This document shows, one piece after another, positions 38,722 through 47,424 of a stretch of 64,000 nucleotides of DNA. Numbering within the stretch: the stretch's first letter is position 1; each line of letters begins with the position of its first letter. The notes below the pieces were generated by a model, which made no database searches, was not told where the DNA came from, and was given only the letters and a program-made list of their open reading frames with translations. The stretch comes from Caenispirillum salinarum_A. Lineage in GTDB: Bacteria > Pseudomonadota > Alphaproteobacteria > Rhodospirillales > Rhodospirillaceae. Both the position numbers and the translations under genes were made by a program. Location: contig NZ_CP085224.1 in assembly GCF_044803115.1 (NCBI RefSeq), positions 4,712,001 through 4,776,000 on the forward strand, in the 5' to 3' direction.

Positions 38722-38725
38722 CCGG

Positions 38726-38781
38726 CGTGATACAAACTGCGCTACAACCGTGATACACGGCGTGATACAGACCGTGAAACA
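38726..38781. repeat. iteron-like CGTGATACA repeats
   Basis: CGTGATACA occurs exactly at 38726-38734, 38749-38757 and 38761-38769, with a variant CGTGAAACA at 38773-38781. The last three are spaced by 12 bp, close to one helical turn, so a protein could bind them on one face. They lie directly after the small gene of the ATPase operon. Iterons of plasmid origins have this look. Confidence 0.6.
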
Positions 38782-38820
38782 TCACGACTATCTAATGCCT
38801 TCAAGGTATTGAAAACGCAC

Positions 38821-38848
38821 AAAAAAAGGCCGTGCACGAGGCACGGCC
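38821..38848 (-). terminator. intrinsic terminator for leftward transcription
   Basis: GGCCGTGC (38828-38835) and GCACGGCC (38841-38848) form a perfect 8-bp stem with a 5-nt loop, and seven A (38821-38827) on the plus strand give seven U for a leftward transcript. No leftward gene is recognised to its right, so it may end a small RNA or protect the operon from antisense transcription. Confidence 0.6.
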
Positions 38849-39231
38849 CAAGTCTAGGGAGGAAACGTCCAAGAAAGGCAGACGGTTGGACTGTCAAAGA
38901 CCGTCCGGTTGCTGCAATGCAAAAACTACCGATCCGGCCGCCGTCGCGCAAGCCTAAAAAATGGGCGTGACTTAAAACTGGTCACCGCGATGGCACGGCA
39001 GACGAATTTTTCGTTTTTTAACAAGGATCTAAAGAGGAAACCCGCCAACGCGAGGCCGCCATGCCCTGAACGCATAGCTTGCTGGCACAGCCGTTGCGCA
39101 AACGTTTGCGCCGGGGGTTTCGGCTGCCGCCGACCAGATTTCGTGTTCGAGAGGTGGCACGATGGGTGCATCGACCTACCTCAAACGGCATCATTTGCCG
39201 CGTCTCCGTTTCGTCCATCGGTGCCTGATCC

Positions 39232-40059
39232 ATGATGGCTGCTCTGCTGCCCCGCATCGTTGCTGGTCTTGTTCTCGCCGGCCCGGTCACGCTCGTGACC
39301 GGGCCGGCACCCCTGGCCGCGCCCGCCGGGGTGGCGGTCGACCTGTGCCGCGCCGCCACAACACGCGAGGAAACCCGCGCCACCATGCCCGACAACCTGC
39401 TGACGGCGATCTCGCTGGTGGAATCAGGCCGATGGGACAAGGCGCGCCAGGCAAGAGTTGCCTGGCCGTGGACCGTCATGGCCGAGGGCCGCGGGCGCTA
39501 TCTGCCCAGCAAGCAGGCGGCCATTGCCGAGGTGAAACAGCTTCAGGCCCGCGGCGTGCGCAACATCGACGTCGGCTGCATGCAGGTGAACCTGCACTGG
39601 CACGGGGATGCCTTCGGCAGCCTGGAAGAGGCGCTGGACCCCGCCGCCAACGCCGCCTACGCCGCCCGCTTCCTGACGGAACTGCACATGGAAACCGGCG
39701 ATTGGGACGTCGCCGCCGCCTGGTACCACTCCCGCACGCCGGAACGGGCGGACTACTACAGCGGCAAGGTCCAGGTGGCCCTGGCGGAACTCGAAGGATC
39801 ACCCGCTGGCGGCGGCAGCGGCCTCGATGCGGCCCCGGCACGTCCCGATCCGGTGCGCCTGCGCGTGCTCGCCATCCGCAAGCAGATCGAGGAGCGCCGC
39901 CAGGAACTGGCCGAGGAGCGCGAGCGCGCCCGCCGCATCACCGAAGCCCGCCGCGCCACCGCCAAGGCCTTCGCCGAGGACTGGCGCCGGCGGAAGATGG
40001 AGGAATACCTCCACAAAGAGGCCGAAGAAGCCGTGGACGCCATCCTCCAGCGCCTTTGA
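39232..40059 (+). CDS. lytic transglycosylase (SLT domain)
   Basis: The 275-residue protein has a signal-like hydrophobic start (LLPRIVAGLVLAGPVTLVTG) and an SLT lysozyme-like domain (about residues 50-190). The catalytic Glu is in ISLVESGRWD, with NIDVGCMQVNLHWHGDAF and NAAYAARFLTEL as the conserved later motifs. It should cleave peptidoglycan to anhydromuropeptides in the periplasm. The last 70 residues are a highly charged coiled coil (IRKQIEERRQELAEERERAR). It stands alone before the trehalose cluster. Confidence 0.88.
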   Translation: MMAALLPRIVAGLVLAGPVTLVTGPAPLAAPAGVAVDLCRAATTREETRATMPDNLLTAISLVESGRWDKARQARVAWPWTVMAEGRGRYLPSKQAAIAEVKQLQARGVRNIDVGCMQVNLHWHGDAFGSLEEALDPAANAAYAARFLTELHMETGDWDVAAAWYHSRTPERADYYSGKVQVALAELEGSPAGGGSGLDAAPARPDPVRLRVLAIRKQIEERRQELAEERERARRITEARRATAKAFAEDWRRRKMEEYLHKEAEEAVDAILQRL

Positions 40060-40363
40060 CGCACGCCCGGACCGCCGTTTCCAATCCTGCCGAAGCCGGC
40101 CCGGGCCACAGCCGCCGGGGCGGCGTTGAGCGCACCTCTTCTACCGCTCGTTGCTATCCCCTCGGATAAGACCCGTTTTCCGGGTCCGGCAGGGTGTTCA
40201 TTCGCGCCGCATCTTGATACGGTTAATGGGAGTTGGCTTCACCGCTTTGATTCTGTTCACGAACCGGACAGCATCTTCAGGCATTGGCTGTCCGGGCCCC
40301 GGATCGGTTAACCCCTTCGAGGTAGAAGGGCCCTCAACCGCCGGAACTGGGAAGGACAAAGGG
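40060..40363. other. 304-bp leader region of the trehalose cluster
   Basis: No gene is seen. Two hairpins are present: GACCCG and CGGGTC at 40170-40186, and the stronger one annotated at 40264-40295. I found no convincing sigma-EcfG-type promoter (GGAAC-N16/17-CGTT), which I looked for because trehalose genes are often under general stress control. Confidence 0.45.
40264..40295 (+). promoter_or_regulatory. 9-bp hairpin in the trehalose operon leader
   Basis: CCGGACAGC (40264-40272) and GCTGTCCGG (40287-40295) form a perfect stem with a 14-nt loop, 68 nt upstream of pgmB. It is not followed by a T run. It could be an operator or a leader RNA structure. Confidence 0.35.
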
Positions 40364-41119
40364 ATGCCAAGCGACCTGCCCCGGCCCACGCAATTGGGCC
40401 TCAAGGCCATCGTCTACGATCTGGACGGCGTCGTCACCCGCACCGCCGACCTGCATGCCGCGGCGTGGAAGGACCTGTTCGACGCCTACCTCAAGGACCG
40501 CGCCGCACGCACGGGCGAGCCGTTCCAACCCTTCGACATCGCCACCGACTACATGACCTATGTGGACGGCAAGCCGCGCTACGACGGCGTGCGGTCGTTC
40601 CTGGAGTCGCGTGGTATCGACCTGCCCTTCGGCGACCCCGGCGACGGCCCCGACCGGGAAACCGTCTGCGGCCTGGGCAACCGCAAGAACACCTTGTTCC
40701 GCAAGGTGGTGGAGGAAAACGGCGTCACCGTTTTCCCGGGCGCGCGGCGCTTCATCGAGGAAACCCGCGCCGCCGGCATCCGCGCCGTCGTGTGCTCGTC
40801 GTCCAAGAACGCCCGCCTTATACTCGAGCAGGCGGGCATGGTGGAGCTGTTCGACTACATCATGGACGGCGTCGTGGCCGCCGAGATGGAGCTTCCCGGC
40901 AAACCCAAGCCCGACACCTTCATCGAGGCCGCGCGCCAGGTCGGTGCCACCCCCGCCGACTCGGCGATCGTCGAGGATGCAACGGTGGGCGTGGAGGCCG
41001 GTCGCGCCGGCGGCTTCGCCCTGACCATCGGCATCGACCGCGGCGCCGGCGCCGACACCCTGCGCGAACACGGCGCCGACGTGGTCGTCTCTGACCTGGG
41101 AGATTTCGAGCGTGTCTGA
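40364..41119 (+). CDS. pgmB: beta-phosphoglucomutase
   Basis: The 251-residue HAD enzyme has the nucleophile motif VYDLDGVVTRTADLH (first Asp nucleophile, second Asp general acid), CSSSKNA, GKPKPDTF and IVEDATVGVEAG. It interconverts beta-glucose-1-phosphate and glucose-6-phosphate in the cytoplasm. GAAGGA precedes the ATG at 40364; the frame extends further upstream without a ribosome site. It overlaps otsB by 8 bp. With the GH65 enzyme two genes later it makes sense as the step after phosphorolysis of trehalose. Confidence 0.9.
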   Translation: MPSDLPRPTQLGLKAIVYDLDGVVTRTADLHAAAWKDLFDAYLKDRAARTGEPFQPFDIATDYMTYVDGKPRYDGVRSFLESRGIDLPFGDPGDGPDRETVCGLGNRKNTLFRKVVEENGVTVFPGARRFIEETRAAGIRAVVCSSSKNARLILEQAGMVELFDYIMDGVVAAEMELPGKPKPDTFIEAARQVGATPADSAIVEDATVGVEAGRAGGFALTIGIDRGAGADTLREHGADVVVSDLGDFERV

Positions 41120-41948
41120 CGACTCCGCCTTCACCCACAAGCCCGTTTCCGAGGTGCCTCACGCGCTGTCGGATTTCGACGCCGTGCGCCGGGCGCTGGG
41201 GGACCGCAAGCCGGCCCTGTTCCTGGACTATGACGGCACCCTGACGCCCATCGTTCCGCGCCCCGAGGACGCGGTGCTGACCGACGATGCCCGCGCCATC
41301 ATCAAGCGCGTGGCCGAGGCCCTGCCCACCGCCGTCGTCTCGGGCCGTGACCGCCCGGACGTGGAGACGCTGGTGGGCATCGACGGCCTGATCTACGCCG
41401 GCAGCCACGGCTTCGACGTGGAACTGCCCGAAGGCGGCCACCTGGAACCGCCGGTGGCAGGCGACTGGACCGAAACGCTCGACGCCTGCGAGGCCCGCCT
41501 TCACAAGGGCCTGGACCCCATCGAGGGCGCGCTGGTGGAGCGCAAGAAGTTTTCCATCGCCGTCCACTACCGCCTGGTGTCGGACGCCGACTATCCGAAG
41601 TTCCGCGAGGTGCTGGACGCGGTGGAGGAAAGCTTCCCCGACCTCAAGGAAAAGACCGGCAAGAAGGTGTTCGAACTCCAGCCCAACATCGACTGGCACA
41701 AGGGCAAGTGCGTGCTGTGGCTGATGCGCGCGCTCAAGCTGGACCGCCCGGACGTGGCGCCGATCTTCCTGGGCGACGACGTCACCGACGAGGACGCCTT
41801 CCGCGCCCTGCAAACGGTCGACGGCGGCTTCGGCGTGGTGGTCAGCGAGCCCGAGGACGACGCCACCGACCGCCGCACCGCCGCCGCCTTCCGTGTCTCG
41901 GACACCAAGGAAGCGCTGACGCTGCTGCAACGGCTGGCGGGGAAATAA
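41112..41948 (+). CDS. otsB: trehalose-6-phosphate phosphatase
   Basis: The 278-residue HAD enzyme carries ALFLDYDGTLTPIV (nucleophile and acid Asp), VVSGRDRPDV, YAGSHGFDVE and GDDVTDEDAF, all typical of OtsB. It removes phosphate from trehalose-6-phosphate. The start is a GTG at 41112 inside the end of pgmB. It acts after OtsA, encoded two genes later. Confidence 0.95.
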   Translation: MSDDSAFTHKPVSEVPHALSDFDAVRRALGDRKPALFLDYDGTLTPIVPRPEDAVLTDDARAIIKRVAEALPTAVVSGRDRPDVETLVGIDGLIYAGSHGFDVELPEGGHLEPPVAGDWTETLDACEARLHKGLDPIEGALVERKKFSIAVHYRLVSDADYPKFREVLDAVEESFPDLKEKTGKKVFELQPNIDWHKGKCVLWLMRALKLDRPDVAPIFLGDDVTDEDAFRALQTVDGGFGVVVSEPEDDATDRRTAAAFRVSDTKEALTLLQRLAGK

Positions 41949-42055
41949 GCGGACCGCCAAGGAGGGAACGCGCAGACGAGGACAACGAGAATGAAGGCGC
42001 CGGCGCCGCATTACGCGGGCCGCGCCACCGCGAGGGAAAGAGAGGAGATCCGCCC

Positions 42056-44497
42056 ATGGCCCAATGGACGCTCGCCTACGACGCATTCACGCCCGAACAG
42101 CAGGGCCTGCGCGAGGCCCTGTGCGCGGTGGGCAACGGCTATTTCGTCACGCGCGGAGCCTTCCCCTGGGCGGCGGCGGACGAGATCCATTATCCCGGCA
42201 CCTACCTGGCGGGGGGCTACAACCGGCTGGTCACGCCCATCGCCGGCCGCGACATCGTCAACGAGGACCTGGTCAACATTCCCAACTGGGCCTACCTGAC
42301 CTTCCGCATCGACGGCGGCGACTGGTTCAACGTCATGGCCGGTGAAATCCTCGCCTTCCGGCAGGAACTGGACCTGCACGCCGGCATCCTGACCGTGCGC
42401 CTGACGCTCAAGGACAAGCAGAACCGCGAAACCGAGGTGACGGCACGCCGCTTCGTCCACATGGAATACCCGCACCTGGCCGCGCAGGATCTGACCATCC
42501 AGCCGCGCAACTGGTCCGGCTCGGTGGAGGTCCTGTCGGCGCTGGACGGGCGCGTCATCAACAGCGGCGTCAAGCGCTACGGCCAGCTTGCCAACAGCCA
42601 CCTGGCCCCGTTGGAGGCCGCCCCCTTCATCGGCATGGAAAGCGGCGAGGAGATGCTGGCCCTGGTCACCCAGACCAACCAGAGCAAGCTGCGCATCGGC
42701 CAGGCCGCCCGCACGCGCCTGGTGCGCAAGGGCCAGCGGCTGGACGCGGCGCACCGCATAGAGCGCGAACTGGCCTGCGTCTCGCAGATCTTCCAGGCCG
42801 ACTGCGGCCCCGAGGACCCGCTGACGGTGGAGAAGGTGGCGTCCGTCTTCACCGGTCGCGACGTCGCCATCAGCGAGCCCGGTCTGGCCGCCCGCGAATC
42901 CATTGACGGCGCCCCCATCCTGGGCGACCTGGAAGCCACCCACCGCCGCGCCTGGGACCGCCTGTGGCGGCGCTGCGACATCCAGGTGAACGGCGCCGAC
43001 CGCACCCAGATGATCCTGCGGCTGCACATCTTCCACCTGTTGCAGACGCTCTCGCCCAACTCGGTGGACCTGGACGTGGGCGTGCCGGCGCGCGGCTGGC
43101 ACGGCGAGGCCTATCGCGGCCATGTCTTCTGGGACGAGATGTTCATCCTGCCGTTCCTGAAGTTCCGCCTGCCCGCCATCGGCAAGGCCATGATCCGCTA
43201 CCGCCACCACCGCCTTGGCGCGGCCCGCAAGGCCGCCCACGCCGCCGGGCTGAAAGGTGCCATGTATCCCTGGCAGTCGGGCTCCGACGGGCGCGAGGAA
43301 AGCCAGGTCATGCACCTCAACCCCCGCAGCGGGCGCTGGGTGCCCGACAACACCTGGGTGCAGCGCCACGTGTCGCTGGCGGTCGCCTACGACTGCTGGA
43401 AGCACTACACCGCCACGGGCGACAAGGCCTTCCTGGAAAGCCGCGGGGCCGAGTTGATTTTGGAGGTCACCCGCTTCTTCGCCTCGCTGACCCAGTTCAA
43501 CCCGGCGCGCGAGCGCTACGAGATTCACAACGTCATGGGCCCGGACGAATACCATGACGCCTATCCCGACAGCGACGAGCCGGGGCTGAACAACAATGCC
43601 TACACCAACGTCTTCGTCACCTGGCTGATGATGACGGCGCACGAGTTGCTGGAGACCATCGATCCCGAGAGCCGGGCCGAGTTGTGCGCCAAGCTGCAGA
43701 TCACGCCCGACGAGACCGAACGGTGGCACGACATCAGCCGACGCATGTTCGTGCCCTTCCACGACGGCGACATCATCAGCCAGTTCGAGGGTTACGGCGA
43801 CCTGAAGGAGTTCGACTGGGAGGGCTACCGCGCCAAGTACGGCGACATCCACCGCCTGGACCGGATTCTGGAAAGCGAGGGCGATTCCGCCAACCGCTAC
43901 AAGCTGTCCAAGCAGGCCGACGTGCTCATGCTCTTCTATCTGTTCCCGGAACCGGTGCTGAAGGAAATGCTGGAGCACCTGGGCTACGCCTTCACGGCCG
44001 ACACCTGGCAGAAGAACATCGACTACTACCTGGCCCGCACCAGCCACGGCTCCACCCTGTCATACCTTGTGCATACATGGGTCATGGCGCGCAGTCATCC
44101 CGAGCAGGCGTGGGAGCTGTTCAAGACGGCGCTGGAATCCGACATCGAGGACATCCAGGGCGGCACCACGGCGGAAGGCATTCACCTGGGCGCCATGGCG
44201 GGCACGGTGGATCTGGTCCAGCGCTGCTTCACCGGCCTGGACGAACGGGGCGGCGCGCTGCACTTCGACCCGGTCATGCCGCACCATCTGAAGGACGTGG
44301 CCCTGCGCGTGCGATACCAGGAACGTTGGCTGGACGTGGCCATCCAGGACGACTGCCTGACGCTGACGGCCGCGCCGGACTGGCGCGAGCCCATGCCGAT
44401 CGTGGTCCGTGGCGCGGAAACGACTCTCAACGCCGGCGAGAGCAAGACGTTCCCCTTGAAGGAGCCGCCGCAACAACTGGCAGGCGGACAAGCCTGA
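42056..44497 (+). CDS. GH65 family glycoside phosphorylase, probably trehalose phosphorylase
   Basis: The 813-residue protein has the GH65 layout: N-terminal beta-sandwich, (alpha/alpha)6 barrel and short C-terminal beta domains. The general acid is E498 in HNVMGPDEYHD; GYRGHVFWDEMFILP-type motifs appear as YRGHVFWDEMFILPFL, and GGTTAEGIHLGAMAGTVDL forms the phosphate-binding region. GH65 phosphorylases split alpha-glucosides with phosphate to beta-glucose-1-phosphate. Neighbouring pgmB, otsA, otsB and glk point to trehalose as substrate; maltose or kojibiose cannot be excluded from sequence alone. The ATG at 42056 follows GAGGAG by 9 nt, although the frame is open upstream. Confidence 0.88.
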   Translation: MAQWTLAYDAFTPEQQGLREALCAVGNGYFVTRGAFPWAAADEIHYPGTYLAGGYNRLVTPIAGRDIVNEDLVNIPNWAYLTFRIDGGDWFNVMAGEILAFRQELDLHAGILTVRLTLKDKQNRETEVTARRFVHMEYPHLAAQDLTIQPRNWSGSVEVLSALDGRVINSGVKRYGQLANSHLAPLEAAPFIGMESGEEMLALVTQTNQSKLRIGQAARTRLVRKGQRLDAAHRIERELACVSQIFQADCGPEDPLTVEKVASVFTGRDVAISEPGLAARESIDGAPILGDLEATHRRAWDRLWRRCDIQVNGADRTQMILRLHIFHLLQTLSPNSVDLDVGVPARGWHGEAYRGHVFWDEMFILPFLKFRLPAIGKAMIRYRHHRLGAARKAAHAAGLKGAMYPWQSGSDGREESQVMHLNPRSGRWVPDNTWVQRHVSLAVAYDCWKHYTATGDKAFLESRGAELILEVTRFFASLTQFNPARERYEIHNVMGPDEYHDAYPDSDEPGLNNNAYTNVFVTWLMMTAHELLETIDPESRAELCAKLQITPDETERWHDISRRMFVPFHDGDIISQFEGYGDLKEFDWEGYRAKYGDIHRLDRILESEGDSANRYKLSKQADVLMLFYLFPEPVLKEMLEHLGYAFTADTWQKNIDYYLARTSHGSTLSYLVHTWVMARSHPEQAWELFKTALESDIEDIQGGTTAEGIHLGAMAGTVDLVQRCFTGLDERGGALHFDPVMPHHLKDVALRVRYQERWLDVAIQDDCLTLTAAPDWREPMPIVVRGAETTLNAGESKTFPLKEPPQQLAGGQA

Positions 44498-44536
44498 GCA
44501 ACGGCACGACGCAATACGAAGAAGGAGGAAGATCCC

Positions 44537-45931
44537 TTGTCGAGACTGGTGGTGGTGTCCAACCGTGTGGCCGTCCCGACCGACGGCCCGGCCAAGGCAG
44601 GCGGCCTGGCTGTCGCCCTGCGCGAGGCCCTGCAGGAGAACGGCGGCATCTGGTTCGGCTGGAGCGGCAAGACCTCGCCCAAGCCCCAGGACGAGCCGAC
44701 CATGACCGAGGTCGAGCCCGTCACCTACGCGACCCTGGACCTGTCGCGGCGCGACCACCAGGAATACTACAACGGGTTTGCCAACCGCACGCTGTGGCCG
44801 CTGTTCCACTACCGTCTGGACCTGGCGGACTTCAACCGCCAGGACTATGCCGGCTACCTGCGCGTCAACACCCACTTCGCCGAGCGCCTGCGGCCCCTGA
44901 TCCGCGAGGACGACGACCTGTGGGTGCACGACTACCACCTGATCCCGTTCGCCAGCGAGTTGCGGCGGCTGGGGGTGGAGAACCGCATCGGCTTCTTCCT
45001 GCACACGCCGTTTCCCACCATGGAGGTGCTGCTGGCCCTGCCCAGCCACGACCGGCTGGCGCGGTCCCTTTGCGCCTACGACGTGGTGGGTTTCCAGACC
45101 GTCAACGACCTGCGTGCCTTCCACGAATACATCGTGCATGAAGCCGGCGGCGAGATCCTGGGCGACAACATGGTGCGCGCCTTCGGCCGCACGCTGAAGG
45201 CCGAGGTCTACCCCATCGGCATCGAGGTGGAGACCATGCAGCGCACGAGCGCCCACGCCATGCAGGAACCCGCCGTGCGCCGGCTGGTCAAGCACATGGC
45301 CGAGCGCAGCCTGGTCATCGGCGTCGACCGGCTGGACTATTCCAAGGGCATCCCCGAGCGCTTCCGCAGCTTCGAGCGCTTCCTGGAGAAGTTCCCGACG
45401 CATCAGGGCAAGGTGTCGCTCATGCAGATCGCGCCGGTCTCGCGCGGCGAGGTGCCGGAATACAAGAACATCCGCGAGGAACTGGAGGCCCTGGCGGGCC
45501 ACATCAACGGCGTCTACGGCGAGCTGGACTGGATGCCCATCCGCTACCTCAACAAGGGCTACCCGCGCGACACGCTGACGGGCTTCTACCGCACCTGCCG
45601 GGTCGGGCTGGTCACGCCCTTGCGCGACGGCATGAACCTGGTCGCCAAGGAGTACGTCGCCAGCCAGAACCCGCACGAGCCGGGCGTGCTGGTGCTGTCG
45701 CGGTTTGCCGGGGCGGCGCGGGAACTGGACGCCGCACTTCAGGTCAATCCCTACGACCAGGACAACGTGGCCGAGGCCCTCAACCGCGCCATCACCATGC
45801 CGCTGGAGGAACGGCGCGAGCGTTGGGAATCCATGATGGCGAAGGTCCACGACAGTTCGCTGGACAAGTGGCGCGAGCGCTTCCTGGCCGTCCTGCGCAG
45901 CGTGCCACCCGGCGGCTTCGGTCACGGGTGA
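44537..45931 (+). CDS. otsA: trehalose-6-phosphate synthase
   Basis: The 464-residue GT20 enzyme joins glucose from UDP-glucose to glucose-6-phosphate. Recognised motifs are LVVVSNRVAVP (start), KAGGLAVALREAL, WVHDYHLIPFA, GFFLHTPFP, VIGVDRLDYSKGIPERFRSF and LRDGMNLVAKEYVA. The start is a TTG at 44537, fixed by GAAGGAGG 8 nt upstream and by the conserved first residues. It is the fourth gene of the cluster, 39 bp after the GH65 gene. Confidence 0.96.
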   Translation: MSRLVVVSNRVAVPTDGPAKAGGLAVALREALQENGGIWFGWSGKTSPKPQDEPTMTEVEPVTYATLDLSRRDHQEYYNGFANRTLWPLFHYRLDLADFNRQDYAGYLRVNTHFAERLRPLIREDDDLWVHDYHLIPFASELRRLGVENRIGFFLHTPFPTMEVLLALPSHDRLARSLCAYDVVGFQTVNDLRAFHEYIVHEAGGEILGDNMVRAFGRTLKAEVYPIGIEVETMQRTSAHAMQEPAVRRLVKHMAERSLVIGVDRLDYSKGIPERFRSFERFLEKFPTHQGKVSLMQIAPVSRGEVPEYKNIREELEALAGHINGVYGELDWMPIRYLNKGYPRDTLTGFYRTCRVGLVTPLRDGMNLVAKEYVASQNPHEPGVLVLSRFAGAARELDAALQVNPYDQDNVAEALNRAITMPLEERRERWESMMAKVHDSSLDKWRERFLAVLRSVPPGGFGHG

Positions 45932-45970
45932 AGCGGCAAACGGGGCGCGTCGGTCCTTTAGGTATCACCC

Positions 45971-46010
45971 ATCATCCCTGCGAAAGAACACGAAAGCAGG
46001 AGTCCACATC
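45971..46010. repeat. REP-like palindromic remnant
   Basis: CCCTGCGAAAG and CGAAAGCAGGAGTCC lie close together here. They match the arms of the palindromic unit at 58666-58742 (TCCTGCTTTCGCAGG). The copy is split by a few extra bases. It sits between otsA and glk. Confidence 0.5.
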
Positions 46011-46072
46011 CGCTGACGGCCGCCCCTCAACACACATCCCGAACGCCCTCGCCCAGTAACGGATCGAACACC

Positions 46073-47089
46073 ATGACCGCCCACCAGGACGACACGCCGG
46101 CCCCGCCGGTCACCGACACCGCCCCGCCGCCCTCGCGGCCGGGGCTCGGGCTGATTGCCGACATCGGCGGCACCAACGCCCGGTTTGCCCTGGTGGACGA
46201 TTCAGGCGCGACCCTCTCGCCCCGCACGCTGCTGTGCGCCGACTATGACGGACCGGCGGAGGCCGCCGAGGCCTACCTGCGCGAGATCGAGGCGCGCGAG
46301 CCCGTCGCCCGCGGCGCCTTCTGTGCCGCCTGCCCGGTGCTGGGCGATCGCGTCAAGTTGACCAACAACTCCTGGGACTTCAGCGTCGACGCCGTGCGCC
46401 GGCGCCTGAAGCTGGATCGGCTGGAGGTCGTCAACGATTTCGTCGCCAATGCGCTGGCCGTGCCGCACCTGGGGGCGGACGACCGGGTGCGCGTCGGCGG
46501 CGGCCCGGCGGTGGAGCGCCTGCCCGTCGCCGTGCTCGGTCCCGGCACGGGGCTCGGCGTGGCGCTGCTGGTGCCGCTGGGCGGCGGCAAGGTCATGCCG
46601 GTCGCGACAGAAGGCGGCCACGTCACCGTGCCCGCCCGCACCCCGCGCGAGGCCGAAGTGCTGGGCGTCCTGCGCCGGCGGTTCGACCACGTCTCGGCGG
46701 AACGGGTGATTTCCGGGTCGGGCCTCGTGAACGTCTATCAGGCGGTGTGCGGGCTGGAAGGCGCTGCGCCCGACACCGATGACCCGGCGGAGCTGGGCCG
46801 CCGCGCCGCCGCCGGCGAGGACCCGCTGGCGCGCGAGGCGCTGGAGCTGATGTTCGCCATGCTGGGCACGGTGGCCGGCAACCTGGCCCTGTCGTCGGGC
46901 GCGCTGGGCGGCGTGGCGGTCATGGGCGGCATCGTGCCGCGCTACCTGGACCTGTTCCAGGCCGGCCCCTTCCGCGAGGCCTTCGAGGCCAAGGGCCGCT
47001 TCCGGGCCTACATGCGCGGCATTCCAGTGGACGTGGTGACCCACCCCTATCCCGCCTTTGTCGGACTGGCGGGGCTGGTGCGCGGCTGA
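46073..47089 (+). CDS. glk: glucokinase
   Basis: The 338-residue protein is a Glk-type (non-ROK) glucokinase: LIADIGGTNARFALVDD (phosphate-binding loop), AACPVLGDRVKLTNNSWDFS, VLGPGTGLGVALLVP, TEGGHVTVPARTPRE, SGSGLVNVYQAV and GGVAVMGGIVPRYL. It makes glucose-6-phosphate from glucose and ATP. Directly after the trehalose genes, it would rephosphorylate the free glucose released by the GH65 phosphorylase. A Pro-rich tail of about 20 residues precedes the domain. It is 141 bp after otsA and may have its own promoter. Confidence 0.93.
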   Translation: MTAHQDDTPAPPVTDTAPPPSRPGLGLIADIGGTNARFALVDDSGATLSPRTLLCADYDGPAEAAEAYLREIEAREPVARGAFCAACPVLGDRVKLTNNSWDFSVDAVRRRLKLDRLEVVNDFVANALAVPHLGADDRVRVGGGPAVERLPVAVLGPGTGLGVALLVPLGGGKVMPVATEGGHVTVPARTPREAEVLGVLRRRFDHVSAERVISGSGLVNVYQAVCGLEGAAPDTDDPAELGRRAAAGEDPLAREALELMFAMLGTVAGNLALSSGALGGVAVMGGIVPRYLDLFQAGPFREAFEAKGRFRAYMRGIPVDVVTHPYPAFVGLAGLVRG

Positions 47090-47199
47090 GACGGCGGAAA
47101 GGAGTGGGCGCTTCCCGAAAGGTGGAAACCAGGAACAAACATGGGGATTTGTCCGTTCCCTCGGCACAAAACAAGCGAAGACGATCGGAGACCGTCCCC

Positions 47200-47400
47200 A
47201 TGCCGCAGTCCTTCACCGCCGTCACCTGTCCAGAATGCCGCACGGGACAGGAGATTCCCTTGGCGACACCGACGCGTTGTATCTGCTGCGGCGCCGAGAT
47301 CGACGCGATGCCGGGGAAATACATGACCGTCATTCCCAACCCGGCGGCAAGCCCCCGGCCCGGCGGACACGGCATGCAGGGCCCGGCGGGCACCCCATAG
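47200..47400 (+). CDS. small zinc-ribbon protein
   Basis: The 66-residue frame has two cysteine pairs, CPECRTGQ and RCICCGAE, spaced like a zinc ribbon. The rest is short and Pro/Gly-rich at the end. CGGAG lies about 10 nt before the ATG at 47200. The frame is open further upstream to 47104. Function unknown; it follows glk in the same direction and converges on the next gene. Confidence 0.5.
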   Translation: MPQSFTAVTCPECRTGQEIPLATPTRCICCGAEIDAMPGKYMTVIPNPAASPRPGGHGMQGPAGTP

Positions 47401-47424
47401 ACGGAAGGAAACGCGGCCCTCGGT

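Larger units (their letters stand above)
38722..39231. other. 510 bp without a convincing gene, with iterons and a terminator
   Basis: The left third holds the CGTGATACA repeats and a minus-strand terminator. From about 38930 to 39060 the DNA is less GC-rich. No frame here looks coding. The right end is the likely promoter region of the lytic transglycosylase gene. The edge between accessory and core DNA probably lies in this stretch. Confidence 0.5.

Noticed and set aside
40060..40363. Sigma-EcfG promoter before the trehalose cluster
   Set aside because: GGAAC occurs only just before pgmB without a CGTT partner at the right distance.
42011..44047. 678-codon leftward open frame opposite the GH65 gene
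   Set aside because: Shadow of a high-GC gene; the GH65 frame has full family motifs.
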